Origin: Trichoderma breve
Taxonomy: Eukaryota > Ascomycota > Sordariomycetes > Hypocreales > Hypocreaceae
Assembly (NCBI RefSeq): GCF_028502605.1
Contig: NC_079234.1
Location: 1,240,001 to 1,304,000 of the forward strand
Length of the DNA: 64,000 nucleotides
Direction: 5' to 3'
Part shown: positions 11,495-24,773 of the stretch, one piece after another
Numbering within the stretch: the stretch's first letter is position 1
Layout of the letters: every line of letters starts with the position of its first letter
Translations under genes and position numbers: made by a program
Notes under the pieces: model-generated
What the model was told of the DNA's origin: nothing
Database searches by the model: none
The model's input: only the letters and a program-made list of their open reading frames with translations

Positions 11495-14204
11495 ACCGTG
11501 TGCCTCAAGGCCCTCAAGACAGGATTTCCCCCACGCCGTTCGACGAGATGAGTGACGATCCGGCGAGAGTCTCGTTTAATACGAGCAGCGACCATCCTAC
11601 TTCCACCTGGAGCTGGAGAGGTATACCCATCATGATGCATCATGACCGGCCACCAAGTTCAAAAGTCTATTCGAATGATTGAGGCAGAAGAATTTAAGGT
11701 GAAAAAAATGGCCTGATGAAGGATCAGACGAAACCAAGACTCCTCTCATTCCCGATCTGGATCGTATTGACGACGCATGTGCCAAGGCCTTACACCATCT
11801 AACCTGCATGCGAGAGGCCCCTAGAAAGAAGTTTCTGTCCAGTCTGCTAGCCTTCAGGAATAGTATTCCGCTCATTTCCCCATATTAGATGTTGAGAAGC
11901 TTATAGACTTGTTCAATGGGGCTTTGTTTATATATATTTCCTACTATCTGTCTAGGTACAGCATCTATAAAACCACATGGAGCAATATCTTCATGCCACA
12001 AAAGCTCAAATGCCTCAAGTATGCGATGATCACCGCAATACAAGTGCAATTGTATTTTCGCCAGACAGTAAGATGACTCGGTACCTTAAATATGTTGACG
12101 TGAACAGTCATAATAGAGCATCATCATTGTCGCCGACGGAGTTCATTTTCGCCCTCCATCTCATTACGAGCCGTGCCCATGCATCGTAGGCCAGAATTCG
12201 GGTTTCAATCACATATCTATTGAAGATTATTCACGTATTCGGTCAATAGATGTGTCTCCCCTGTCTCTTGAACGTTTATAAGGATCTAGCAGCACCAGAG
12301 TACATGCAACTTGTAATTAACCCTCAAGTAGATGTAACCAAGTATTTAACCTAGCCTTGCCCTCTGCACATGATGGGGCATTAACCACAATTATGCGCGT
12401 CATCTTGCATCATGTCCAATGAAAAATAATTAATTGGGTAGTGTGGCCAGTTATTTATCTTCGTGATGCAAGGCACAAGGCTTGAGATGCGCACGTGAGG
12501 TATCTGTCGAATCGCAAGTAAGTCTCAACCTCCAAGATCCATCAACGCTACATTGATGCCATTCTTGCATTATAAATTTGGTCTTACAGACCGTACCAAT
12601 GAAGAGCCAATGTGCTGAACATCATATTAGTTTGAGCCTGTGTGATTCTGCTGGTAAGACAGCGGATGGTTCCCTATTGCAGGCTACCTATCACCACCAC
12701 TCCTTCAATCTTGCTTTCACAGTATTACGTATTCGCCTTGACTGGGTATCCGATGTGTCTGGACTTCAATCGGTTAAAATATGCTTTATCCCAATGGCGA
12801 TCTCTTGGCCTCAATGTCTCGCTTTATTACCGAGCAAGGCATCTGACTGGTTGCCACATTTCAATCTTTTCCACCACCTGGGCTCCCTCAACGGCGGACC
12901 CGGTCATATGGGGCCGTCTCTCTCTCCCTGGTGATCATCTCCAGCTTATTATGCTCCCACCTTTAGCCGGCGGGAGTCTATCCTTTAGTGCTTTGCTTGC
13001 TGGATCAGCGGCTGCATTTATTCGCGAGGGATACCAGCCGCTTCGCATTCTAGCACTATATCAACCGCTATGGAGCAATAAAGACCATCTTTGATATCTG
13101 AAAAATATTTTGTTCTCTTCATAAATATGAGTCAAATATGACGCGGCTTACGATTTGTAAGATACGCAGAGATATCTCTCGGCGCTGAAGATTGACCGAC
13201 AGCACTGTTTCGATATCGTCATGTCGCGCGAATCAAAACTTAGAATCGCTATGGATGTAAATGCCAGCTTTTCGCAGCGCTTACATCCCCACTGCACAGC
13301 CGTGCTTGTGCAAAGCTGAATATCAGAGTACTATGTGTAACGTGGCGAGCTGAGTCCCTCGGATGATGCACATCGGGCTAGGGCTTTGTCTTACCTTCAA
13401 TTCAGAGTGTGCCTGGCACGGTAACCTAATCTGGCATCATAGACAAGATCCAGCGCAGAACCGCGATCCCTACAATCTATTCGGGCGAGGGCTGTGAGTA
13501 GCGTCATTGCTGTGTGCCTTGCCTTCGGATACACCGAAGCTACTGTGCAAACATTTGCGATAGCCCTGAACTACCGAATGCAGAAATGCTTCGCAAACTG
13601 AACTATTGGTAGTGGCAGTGATGCTCCATCGTACCGTCCAACAGATAGCCTTTTATGTCGCAGACCAATCGACAGAGCTACAGATGCATAGTCTCCAAAA
13701 CATCTCCATTGAATCCACACGATAGCCGCGGGAGTTGTGGATCTCACCGCTAGCAAATGCTGCAGCGTCCGCAATTTACTCTCTTTTCGGATATGCTCAG
13801 CTTCACTCACGCAAGGCTGCCACATGGTTTTGCTAAAATATATCCAATAAAAAGTGAATAACGTCATCTGATCTTGAATGTGAATGATATCTTTACTGAT
13901 GTACCATCACGATGGGTCATATCCCATCGATCTGTTTTTGTGGGCATGTCTATGAATCGGGCCCACGCCGAAGCACAGGCCGGGGCCGATTAGAATCGTG
14001 AAACCTTACATGAGCTCTGATAGGTAGCCTTAGTCTTATTGTCAATCATTAGTCCCTATTGAATACGCGAGGATATCTATGATGAACTCGGAAAATTATC
14101 ATGGCTGCCTCCAGACTCAATCTCATATAAAAGAACCATGGCATTCCCGCAAGCAAGGACATATTCAAACCAAACAACAAGTTCTTCAATCAGACAAATA
14201 AATC
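11495..14204. other. Gene-poor stretch
   Basis: No supported gene was found. ORFs at 12578-12934 and 12642-13094 overlap in different frames and lack motifs. The last 100 nt form the promoter of the terpene synthase. Confidence 0.45.
14124..14133 (+). promoter_or_regulatory. TATA-like box of the terpene synthase
   Basis: CATATAAAAG lies 71 nt upstream of the ATG at 14205, a normal place for a fungal TATA element with a short leader. Confidence 0.5.
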
Positions 14205-15688
14205 ATGGCACCTAGCAGATACAACCTTGGAGCTAATGAGCTCGCTTCCATGTTGAGTGGAAGTACTCTTCCCATTCCGAACTTGAAAGCTCCCCTGGCG
14301 AATTTCCCCAAGGGTGTCAACAAATATTTGCATGAGATTCGACAATGGGTAGATAGACTTATCGACGAGTTAGTACATCATTCTCATCCTAGAGAGTCAT
14401 CAATGCTGACCGGGAGTATAGGAACATTCATGACAGAAGAAAACGTGCTGGTGTCAAGCGTTGCGATTTTGGATATCTCGCAGCTTGGTAAAAGTGCTCA
14501 CATCAACGTTCTTTGAATTCAACTAACCTTTCTCTGGCAGTTGCTACCCTTATTCAGAATGGGAAGAGCTGAAGGCCTCGGCAGCATTTCTGGTCTGGGT
14601 ATTCACATGGGACGATATTATTGACCATGGAGAAGACGATACTGGCATCATCTCAAACGCAGATTTAGCTCGGATATTTTGCGATCAGTCACTGGATCAC
14701 ATCAAGCTCAAGTTGGAACTGGATGATTCTCTCCAAAGAGCAGCCTCGACAGAGCCTCTACCTAGCATGACCATGTTTGACCATGTGGCTAAACCGCTAA
14801 CCGTGGCATGGAATCACCGTTCGTATTCACTCTTACATCGCAATCTACTAAACTTTGGCTTTAATGCATACTAATGAGAAACGTTTAGCACGGAAACAGC
14901 GTTTATATAATGAAATTGAACATTATGTGAACTGCTGCTTGGTTGAGCATATTCAGCAAGGGGATGATTCTATCCCTACACAAGAAGAATTTACAATCAT
15001 GCGATTCGGTACATCAGGCATCACCCCCGGGATTGCTATATGCGAGTAAGTACTGGTCTTTTGTCGTGCTGTTGAGGCGGTCGATACTAACGCATATCAG
15101 GTTCACTATGAATGTGTCATTACCAGATGAGATTGTTGAATCCGCCCCCATGAAAGTGATTTGGAAAGAAATCACTAGACTTTGCATGATGTAAGAGATG
15201 ATAGACAAGTAAGAGTGTGGATTATGCTAATTAAAAAAAGGATCAACGATATCTACTCCTGCCAAAAAGAACTGGTAAGTGCATACTCTGGCTTCAAGAT
15301 GACAATGAACAACGGGAATCTAACGAATATTCCTCATTAGCGAAGCGGCGTCATCCAAAACATAATTCCCGTCATAGCCTATGCTAGCGGAACAGACGAC
15401 ATCAGCACAGTCACCCAAGAATTCATGCACATATTTCAGACTTCGGTAAACACCTTTGAAGAAGCCTTCCAGGTTCTCAAAGCGCTTGCATCCCCCGACA
15501 CGAAGCTATCAGAGGATATACAGAAATACATCGAGAATTGCCAGACTATTACAACGGGATTGCTTGACTGGATGTTGTCATCAGAGCGATATGGCGTCAC
15601 CAAGCATTTACAAGCTGACGGGTCGGCATTGGTGCCCCTTATTTTTGAAAATCCGCAGAGTCAGAAATTGGCTGTGGTTGAGGCTTAG
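14205..15688 (+). CDS. Class I terpene synthase (terpene cyclase)
   Basis: Likely exons: 14205-14487, 14558-14818, 14889-15045, 15101-15190, 15241-15274, 15341-15688, giving about 390 residues, close to the usual length for fungal sesquiterpene-type cyclases. The aspartate-rich metal motif is seen in VFTWDDIIDHGED near residue 112. The NSE motif is seen in INDIYSCQKEL and is split by an intron. A conserved RY pair (SERYG) lies near the C-terminus. The enzyme should bind Mg2+ and ionise a prenyl diphosphate, but the product cannot be told. The first intron's acceptor is uncertain: the first AG at 14540 breaks the frame, while the AG ending at 14557 keeps it. The FAD monooxygenase 5 kb downstream could be a tailoring enzyme. 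Confidence 0.85.
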
Positions 15689-18070
15689 ATGAATGGGTTA
15701 TGTACTTGAGCATGTGTATGGCATTTCAGAAGGAGTTTCATAGCGGTATTTGGCGTTTTAGGGTTTATTTGATATAGATGTTGGATCCATCTTAGAACGA
15801 AGCACAATCGGACCTCTTATTCTTCGTTGGCAAGATTTGATTTCGAATCCTCTGTCCTATTTATCGTATAATTGTGTCAAGAGTTGTATTCTTCGACCAG
15901 CTGTATATACTCGAAGATCCTTGATCTTCTATAAGATTCTGCTACCATCCTGTTACCCTGTACATGGCCAACTCTGCTTGTTTGGAAAGCCCGCTTTGAC
16001 ATGAGAAAAGTCAGTCATAACAGCATCTGCATGTTATTCAGAGTTGCAGTCAATGTAAGTGCTGAAAAGGGGCAGTAACCATGAAGGTAACTGTGCAAGT
16101 CGAATACAAGAGTCTAGTAGTAGATACTATATATAAGGGCCCCCTGCCCGACTAGAGTCGAGCAAGGAATTAAGCCAATTGAACATGTCGAGCATACATT
16201 TCAACAGTAAGGATAGTGCTGTTCAATATCTAGGCTACGTGGAGGCTACGGGGAGGCTGCTCGGTAAGTCTGACTCTACTATATTTGGCTGTAAGGCTTC
16301 GTCAATACCAGCTTGAAATCTTCAAGACTCAAGATGAAGAGCTGTGAGGTACTAAAGTGCATAGCATGCAATACTCAAATCTCCAGCATGAGTTCAGTGA
16401 GATCCAATTCAGCTCTGCATCCGTCGGAGTGCAGCTACCAAAAAAACATTTATCATGATTGAAGGCTCGTGGGCCGCGTTAACAATTCCTCATCAACTAA
16501 GTACTAATTCGAAGAAGAGAGGGAAGTAAAACAACGGATCAGACACATGAGGATCGTAATTGACATCAAGCGATATAAGGCTGTTGGTTAATCATCGCAA
16601 TGATCGACAAGTAATCTACGAGAATATGCTTTCCCCAAGGCCCCAGGGATCTCAAAACGCCCATTGCCTGAGTTTTTACTCCGGTGTTGTCCATAACCCC
16701 GGCCAGTGTCCGAACCCGGCCAGGCATGCAAGCAAAAAAGGTTCCTTGCCTGTCGAAGAGCTAATGGACCCCACGCTGACTCTTTTCTACCCACTTCCGT
16801 TTACGAATCTGACTCGGTTAAATCCCAGTTCCCGCCTGTCAGCACTGAGTCTCGGTGATTACAATGGGCTGTTTTGCCCGCGAATATCAGATGTTTCTCA
16901 GGCCTTTTTCATCTGAAATGGTAAACTACCTCTCTCGTGAACGACGTCCGAGGCACGAGCATAAGACCCGAGGATGTCAGCAACAATAAATCTCCCCCCA
17001 GCACTCACCTTGATAGCTTTGAAGCCAGGGACCTGCAAGTGGCTGTGTTCCAATGTCTTCTAGATACTCCTGAAAAGCGGATTACTGATCCAAAAGAAGC
17101 AGCATGCAGGAGTTGGACCTGGTCTCTGTGCCTGGTCTCTGCTTGCCCATATTGCCCTGCAATGTCTCCGATACATGGGTGCACTGTGCACTCCGTGATG
17201 AGCTACTACGTTTTAGCAGTAGTAGGCTTTCAACGGTTTGGGCAAGGGGCTATAACTGCCGCTCGTTAAGGAGCACATACCCGGGCGGTCGCGCAGATCG
17301 ACCTCGTTGTTCCTGGTACAGTTGACCTGCCTTCGTTTGGTTGACGAAAGTATGGCAACATCTCTGTCGTTTTAGAAGAAATGAGCCAGTCAACTATTTC
17401 TATAGAGGTAGAAGAAATGTTGGCAAGTCGGAAGCAATTTGGCTATTGCGGTAAGACTGGAACATACCGACGGCTAAACGGCAACGGCGTCTTAATTTCG
17501 TAGCGCAAGCCACATGGCGCCGCCTTATTTTACGTACCGAAAGAAAGCTGCCTTGAAAGGCATTCGTTATTGGCTGCTAGAACTGAGGGAGATTTTGGAT
17601 CAACCATGAAGCAATGTATATCGCTTGTTCGATGATGCTGTCTCATCAAATGTTGTGTGTAACTTTTTAATGCTGCAAATCCTCAGATAAATGACAGCAA
17701 CTCAACGAGATCTCTCCCCCGATCGTCATAATCTGATAAAATGGCACAATATATTCACGCGAGGGCTTGGAGCAGATTTATTAAAGTTTAACAAGGTGTC
17801 CCTCTCAATATTTTCACATCCCGGTATCGCCTTTTGCCGTCTCATTAGACAAAGATAACATTGCTTTTTAGTCTATAGTATGGTAGAAAGAAGTCAAATT
17901 ACCGCCCGTTTAGCTCCGCATCCAGGCCTTGGAGCTGGTTGGTACATTAAATCACAAACACCCAACAATGCCGAAATCGGCCAGATATATCCCATCGTGT
18001 TTCCATTTTTTATCAGACATTACAAACTGGGTATCAACATCGACGGAAGTACCAAGTTTGAGACGCTGGT
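15689..18070. other. Gene-poor stretch
   Basis: No gene is supported. ORFs at 16560-16916, 16937-17269 and 17880-18132 show no motifs, and their overlapping frames have similar length, as expected by chance. Confidence 0.45.
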
Positions 18071-19486
18071 TTAATCGAACTGGCGCCAGGCCTGCTGGTT
18101 GCCTCGTGAATCTCCCTCTCGAGCTTCGCTAGTCACCGTAAAGACCTCAGTCTTCACAATCCGTGCTTCCTCACTATCTCGTGAAGAATCATCTCTGTCC
18201 ATGACCGTTTGGTCCAGTACACTGTCTCCTTGGAACCTGTTTTTGCTTCCTTGGGTTCGTCTTCCAGTTCCCCATTGCTTGCTATTCTGATCTTCGAGTT
18301 GGTACGAAGGTGTGAATTGGTTCTGGCCGCTGGAAGCATCTGCGCTGCTACCGAACATGCCGAGACGTTGGAAGAGCGGACGAAGTGCTGGAAGGGATCC
18401 GGCAACTAAACCCATGTTATACTCAATAGCCATCCAGTACAAAGAAGATGCACCCTCAACTATGATAGACTCTGATTAGCTGGATCTCTATTTTCTTGAG
18501 GGCCATAAGGGGTAAACATACAAGTAGTATCGGTACTTCCTGTCTTGTAAAAGTTCAAGCTCTTGAATCTGATTGCCGGGGCGATACAGGCGACAACGCC
18601 GCTTCCAAAGACCGCCAACAGCGCAAGACTCTTCCTGCTGTTCAGTTGCACGCTCATCAAAGCTGGGAACGGCAATAGGAACATGATGATATCGCAGCAG
18701 AAGATGAGAACCGCCTGATACATGAAGATGGCATAAGACGTCATTGCTGGGAAGCAGAACTTGGCGCGATCGGGCGACATGAGGAAGACGATGTCATATG
18801 TGTACTTGGGCGGGTTGCATTGGAATGCAGCGAGGAAAGTTCCGGAAATAGTAAACAGCGTAAAGAAGATCAGGAGTCCCATAGTAGTGTATTGAACGTA
18901 TGCTGTGGGAAAGGCTCAATGTTAATGCGCCAAAACCCTGAGAATCGATGGCTAAGAGTTAAACTTACGGACAGGGAAGACTCGTCGAAGAAAGAGTAGA
19001 ATACTCGATTTGACGGCAAAGGAGATGGATAAGTAAAGACAAATGCAAACGTAGTATAGCTGGTTGATCAAACAGTGGTTAGCTACCTCTTGCATGTGGC
19101 GGGATGGAAGGGGTAGCAGAACAACCTACCATAAACCAGTGCTTAAGTTCGTCTGCCGTGACATGTTGAATATGTTTTCCAGCGCCATAGTATACCACTG
19201 CCAATCCAATCCCGTTGAATGTCGTAACGAATATCTAGTCGCAAATGATTTGTTAGGATGAGGAACACATCGATACCATAATTGAGCCGAATCAACTCAC
19301 CAGTCCAACCAAGCATGCCCAGTCATCAATACCGAAAGAGTTCAACATAAACTTGCGAATGTAGAGTTTCGTACTGCAAACAATAATTGCAAAGACACCT
19401 GTGCCAATGATGGTACCGTACGAGACAGCAATCTCGTACTTCTCATCCGGCAACAGTGTCATGTCTACAGGTGCGGAGGTCGCCAT
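18071..19486 (-). CDS. Rhodopsin-domain integral membrane protein (Pth11-type family)
   Basis: Exons: 19301-19486, 19130-19234, 18969-19059, 18522-18902, 18071-18459. The phases agree and give 383 residues. The start is the ATG at 19486. Helices 1-7 are visible as hydrophobic runs (IIGTGVFAIIVCSTKLY, MGLLIFFTLFTISGTFLAAF, AVLIFCCDIIMFLLPFPAL, LALLAVFGSGVVACIAPAI). Family landmarks are FGIDDWACL after helix 1, CNPPKYTYD in the extracellular loop and SLPALRPLF near the last helix. The C-terminal 100 residues are hydrophilic and Ser/Asp-rich, as in cytosolic tails. Members are linked to signalling at the plasma membrane in fungi, but the ligand is unknown. It is transcribed away from the FAD monooxygenase. 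Confidence 0.85.
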
Positions 19487-20491
19487 TTCGGAGTCTTGAT
19501 GGAGCCCGAAGCACACTTTGAGAATCGCCCAAACAACGCATGATTCCGGTATCTTGGGACGGCATTGTTAGCTATATATGATGGTCATAGCAACGGCGAA
19601 GCCGCACTCGACCAACTCCCTGTGCCGAAACAGGAATGCTCATACGACAACGACAAGGTACCCCGTAGCAGTACGAAGGAGAGAAGGGAAAATCTTTCTG
19701 TTCCTTGCATGGATCCAATCCTTGAAGGCCTGTCGTTTTGTTACAAGTCTGTGAGGCGTGCATGTGCCTTCACAGCAGCTAAGGCAGCCTAACAGCTGGA
19801 CTCGCCACCCGCTTTTGGTAGCGAACTGCAGATATCGGAGACAAGCTAAATTTGGTCCCTGAAGAATTGACAACTGTCTACCTCTTGCCATCCTTGTTCA
19901 CCCTGGACATTTCCCCCATAGCCATGTATCGCACGTGTATCTGGAGGACCCGTCTCCTCCATGCGCTTAATTTTCCATTGGCTAGGGACCCTTGCAGGCG
20001 TAGTTCTGACAATCGTTCCCAAGAGCGACTGCAGGCGCAGGCAATTCAACATCCGTCTTTCCGCATGATATGACCTGTAAGAATTCGATTGCCAGCGCCC
20101 ATAATCTTCACTGCTAGCTGGAGATGATTCAATTTTATATGGGGAGATCCATCATCTCGGGCAGCGCAGACAGGACAGCGTAGACAGGCTAAAATGTCCA
20201 AGGTAGGGGTATGAGACGACCAGGCGACGGGGAAGACGGCACCACCCTAGTTGCAAAAGAAATACGGCCGCGCATCAATCATGTAATGCCATCTAACTGG
20301 TATTAATACTCACTGTGTGTACTTCGTACTCGGGGGCTTATTAAAGACACACGTTGCTGTTACGAGACCTAAATCTCGCAGTCACTTTCACGCTTGTTTT
20401 TTACGCCCGCTGAACCCCATATTGATGAACCTGAACGTTCACGGCATTGGAAGACACACACTAAAATCCTCCCGGCTTGTTTTCTGATACC
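19487..20491. other. Divergent intergenic region
   Basis: This 1.0-kb stretch separates the start codons of the rhodopsin-domain protein (minus) and the FAD monooxygenase (plus) and so holds both promoters. No convincing ORF lies inside. Confidence 0.55.
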
Positions 20492-21988
20492 ATGGCAGAC
20501 TCCAATTCGTCGCGGTTCACGGTAATCATTGCCGGCGGCAGTCTGGTCGGTTTGACAACGGCGGTGACGCTGGAAAAGGCTGGGATCGACTATGTCCTGT
20601 TAGAGAAGCGAGAGATCGCTCCTCATCTGGGCGCCTCTGTCTCAATTCATCCACATACCCAGAGGGTTATGGAGCAGCTTGGCATTTGGCCCGAGATCCA
20701 GGCTGGCGTTGTGCCGTTAGAAACTCGACAACACTATGATGAGAATGGTAACATGTTTGAAGACTCGGCCATCTTGCAAGAGATTTCCAAGATGTAAGTG
20801 TGTGAAATGAAATTGCGAATCCTACGATACCGTAGCATTTTCGTTTTCTTTTCTTTTTCTTTTTCCCCTGAAAATGCTACGCTATGCCTGCAAGAAATAA
20901 GCGAAGGTGACAACCCGACTGATTACCATCCCGTTCCTGACAGGACCCTCCATCGATGGACTACTTTTATGGAGCGAAGGTTTATGCTTAGCTGTATCTA
21001 TAACCAGATTGCAGACAAGTCTAGAATCCGAGCTCACACTGGTGTTGCTTCCTTCACTGAGACAGAGGATGGTGTTGAGGTAGTTACGGATAAAGGTGAA
21101 ACCATCAAGGGAGACATCCTCCTCGGTGCCGATGGCATCCACAGCACAATTCGAAACTTGATGGCCGATAAGATTGCTTCTACTGATCCTGCTGCATCAA
21201 AAGAAATGCAAAGTGGCTTCATCAGCAACTACCATTGCATTTTTGCAACCTCAAAGAACTCTAAAGAGTCAGCTGGCGGCAAGCAATTCTTGCCAGAGCG
21301 AGCTGTCCACAATGTCTACTACCCGGGCTTCTCCGGTGTCATTGCTGCCGGTGTCCCTGGTCTTGTCTTTTGGTTTCTGTTTGTGAAGAGTGACCGTACA
21401 ACACAGACTCCCAATACACCGCGCTTCACAGAAGAAGAGACCGAGGCCACAATCGCCAAGTACGGAGACTATGCCGTGGGCCCTGGCTACACCTTCAAAG
21501 ACTTGTGGGAAAGCAGGGTTAGGGCGAACATGCTACCCCTTGAAGAGGGAGTCTTGAAGCCAAAGTGGAATACCGGCGGTAGAGTTGCATTGATGGGCGA
21601 CGCAGTTCACAAGGCGACCATCAATCCTGGACTCGGAGGCAACTTGGCCATCGAGGGTGTTGTCCACTTAATGAACGAATTGATACCCTTAGTGCGACGA
21701 TGCGAAGCAGATGGTGGGAGAAAGCCGACAAAGAGCGAGATCACTGCTGCTTTGGATGCTTATGAGGCGAAGCAACGACCCCATGCCAACACCATTGTCA
21801 CCATGTCTGGGTATGTCACACGGTATGAAGCAATGGAGACATGGTGGTTGAGGCTCTTGCGCCGTGTTTCTCCTTGGGTCAGCGATAAGACCAAGGCTGG
21901 TGGATTTGTTGGATATATAAATGAAGGACCATGGCTGAACTTTTTGCCCAATCCGGATGAGCAACAGAAGGTGGATGAGAAGCCGTAG
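20492..21988 (+). CDS. FAD-dependent monooxygenase (PaxM/salicylate hydroxylase-like)
   Basis: Two exons, 20492-20793 and 20902-21988, give 462 residues; the start is the ATG at 20492. Family motifs are all present: the dinucleotide-binding GGSLVGLTTAVTLEKAG followed by LLEKRE (ribose-binding Glu), GADGIHSTIR (DG motif) and GDAVHKATINPGLGGNLAIEG (GD motif). It should use FAD and NAD(P)H with O2 to hydroxylate or epoxidise a small molecule. Relatives act in meroterpenoid and indole-diterpene pathways, which fits the terpene synthase nearby, but this link is inference. The C-terminal end lacks a long membrane helix. The intron (108 nt) contains a 12-bp inverted repeat. Confidence 0.85.
20831..20881. 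repeat. 12-bp perfect inverted repeat inside the FAD monooxygenase intron
   Basis: CGTAGCATTTTC (20831-20842) and its exact reverse complement (20870-20881) enclose a 27-nt pyrimidine-rich loop. In RNA this would put the polypyrimidine tract in a hairpin loop just before the 3' splice site at 20901. Confidence 0.85.
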
Positions 21989-24773
21989 CGCGGAGTTCAA
22001 TGGTCTTTAGGTGTTTCTTGCATTGTGTCGAGGGGGAATTGGTTACTGTATATCACAACTGCCGGACAGGGCATTTCCAAACTTGTAATTCTTATTAATA
22101 TACTTACGTACTTGGTATGAAGCTCTACATGAAGTCTTGCAGATGCACTGTATTATTCCCCACGTCCGCCCGCAGAGAGCCATCTCACTCAAAGCTGTCT
22201 TTTACCCCTGCATCAGCATGGCACTGAAACATACTTACCACATCAAGTAGAGTCTTGCGCTGCGAATCCGCGGTCTCGGAACCGTCTTCTAAACCGCCGA
22301 TCACGAAGCGGCCGAAACCTGCTCTAGATGAGTAACAAACAGAGAGCACAGCGTTTACTAACATGGGAAGCGCAGGGCTTACCCCAGGCACCGCGCATTG
22401 ATCCCTGGGAGCTGGGCAGAGCATTGGGAAGTGATCTGCAGGAGCCGTGTGGAAATGAGAGTCTTTTAGACTACCAAGCAGACTGCGGAGTACGGAGTGC
22501 AGGTAGTCAGAAATGATAGCCAAAGAGGATAGAGGCAGCTTGTTCCGCCAGTTCAACGTCGGTTTCCGATAGGGCGCAACGGGATATTGTATCCGGCTGC
22601 CAAAAAGTTCCAGGATATCGCGAAAATTCGGCATACATGTTCCGTAATTGTGCGATAGTGGGATGATTTCCTTCGTAGGATAGCCATAATACACTAAACT
22701 ACAAGCTGAACGGCCTAAAAATAACAATTCGGAACAGTTATTCCTTAGCTTATCCAGCTCTCCTACTCCGTGTTCCCCTAGGGCTCTGATACGTGTAATA
22801 TCATCACCTCCCTTATACTGGTAGCTTGCTCTCACTTCGTGGGCTAAGTCTTATATGATCACTTCACACCGGTAGCTATACGGGCGTTTCCTGCACCTAG
22901 CCTAACTTTCGGCCCTGAGTCATGTGCTTCACAAGCCGTGAGCCGCACCCTGCAAGTTAAATCTCAGTAGTCCGGAGTAGAATTCGCGGAATACGACCCC
23001 TACCGCCGTTTTACTGTATTTGCCCGCGAAATGCCGCGAAATAGCGGCCCGACGACCGGGTTGGCGCCACCAAACCAGCAGACGGCCATCCATGAAGTAC
23101 GAGTACAATCCGAGAGAGTATAACGTATTGACATCAATTACAAGAGGGTCATTATGTCAAACCCCGCATATGCTTTCATCATTCAGCAACTTATCCACGA
23201 GATTGGGCAAGGATCCTCGATGAATCCTCGATGAATCCAGCCAAGGACCAAAGGCGACCAAAGCGCGTAGCCAGAACTCCCCTATTTGCGGCAGATATGC
23301 TCCGCGTGAAAGCTCGGTGCCCTTGCTAGCGCTCTGTTTGGTACAGCGAGAGCCTGGGATTTCAAGGTGAGAATTCACATTACAGGGGTCCCTTGTTAGC
23401 TACAGTACAGGGGATTACTTCCGTCTTCCATTCTTTGAGCACATGTTATAGTGATAACATTTGCGGCTGATTGCAGGGTACTAGGTACTTCCTCTCCAGG
23501 CACGGTGCCATGATAATAGATGCAGAGCAGAAAACGTACTCGTATACGAGCATGCCGATTTGAAGGTCTCGTCAACTTCCAGGCTGTTGAACTTTTCTTC
23601 TTCTTTGCCATTTTGACTCTCCCCTATCGTGGGCATGTACTTCTAAGACAATCTCACAAATACGAACTCGATATGACATATCGTGATTCATACGTCGTAT
23701 GTAACGGATATATGATCTTCTATGCAGGAGGCAGAGCGGTATCTTCACACCAAGGATTGCCTGAGGCTGCAAATCGTTTTCATTTGGCATCAATCTCGTT
23801 TCTTCATCGCACTCACTCTTCACGTAAGCCCCTTTCATCAGCACTTTTCGCTTCAAGACTGAATGCAGCCTACCGAGAGCTAAACGAATGGCAAGCCCTG
23901 TTGACAGCCATGGATAAATTTGGCGAAGACGCCCGGTCCAAGCGAGTAGCCGATCCTACGGGGTATCCGGCTATTCTCACCGCTATACTCCGTATTCCTA
24001 TAATTTCTGGAAGGGGGAGACAAGAAAGGCTAATAGAAGCTCATTGGGATCTACTGACTCCCACGCTTACCTTAACAGCTTCAACATCTTGGGAGTGATT
24101 GGTCATCCCCTTTTCCTGTATCACATGTCCCTCCTGTGACCTCGGAACTCCAAGAGCGTCTGTAATCTCCCAGCAGGCTCTTGAATGAGGGCTGTGCAGC
24201 CGGGTGAACCTTTGCTCTTAGCAACCTTTTCTCTCAGTTATTAGTATCGCACCCAGCACCAAAAATTGACCAATTTGTGCTGCAGTTTCCTGGTTCTAAA
24301 GATCCTGGCCACCATGAAATAAAGGTGGTGGCATGGACAAAGTGCCGGTACATGAACCCAAAAAGTGCTAAAGACATATCTCTTTTATCTAATTCGTCAG
24401 TCGACAGATTGAAACAAAAGCAATCGCACCCTTTTGGACGGAAATTTCGTGGGGAGAGCTGTTCAAAACACTCAGCTTTATGCACTTTCCATTGTCACTA
24501 TGATGTATATTTAGTCATAAACACCACGTAATTGCCTAGACTTCGAGTTTTGGTTCTCAACATTAAACACAATGCTCTAACGATAATCTGTAGGGTCTAT
24601 AGAGAAGATAGAGGAAAAGACAGAGATAAACTCCAATTGCGTAAAACATTAAACATAAATATCAAAACTACTAAAGCAAGTAAATGAGCGAATGATAGTT
24701 AAACAAACATTGTCTTGCCTTCTCTTCCCAAATCCCTGTTCCCTTTTTATACTAACAATCTGTTAAATTAACT
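21989..24773. other. Gene-poor stretch
   Basis: No gene is supported. On the minus strand a splice-bounded open segment near 22250-22325 is flanked by a good acceptor and a good GTAAGT donor, but I could not chain it to convincing neighbours. An ORF at 23520-24098 has no motif. Confidence 0.4.

Noticed and set aside
12578..13094. Two overlapping plus-strand ORFs of 118 and 150 codons
   Set aside because: They use different frames of the same DNA, have no motif and no splice context.
22185..22835. Minus-strand frame with AGFGRFVIGGLEDGSE segment
   Set aside because: The segment is bordered by good splice signals, but I could not chain it to other exons or recognise a family, so it is left as unsupported.
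23520..24098. Plus-strand ORF of 192 codons
   Set aside because: No family signature was found, and the minus-strand frame over the same DNA is also open for 94 codons; probably chance.
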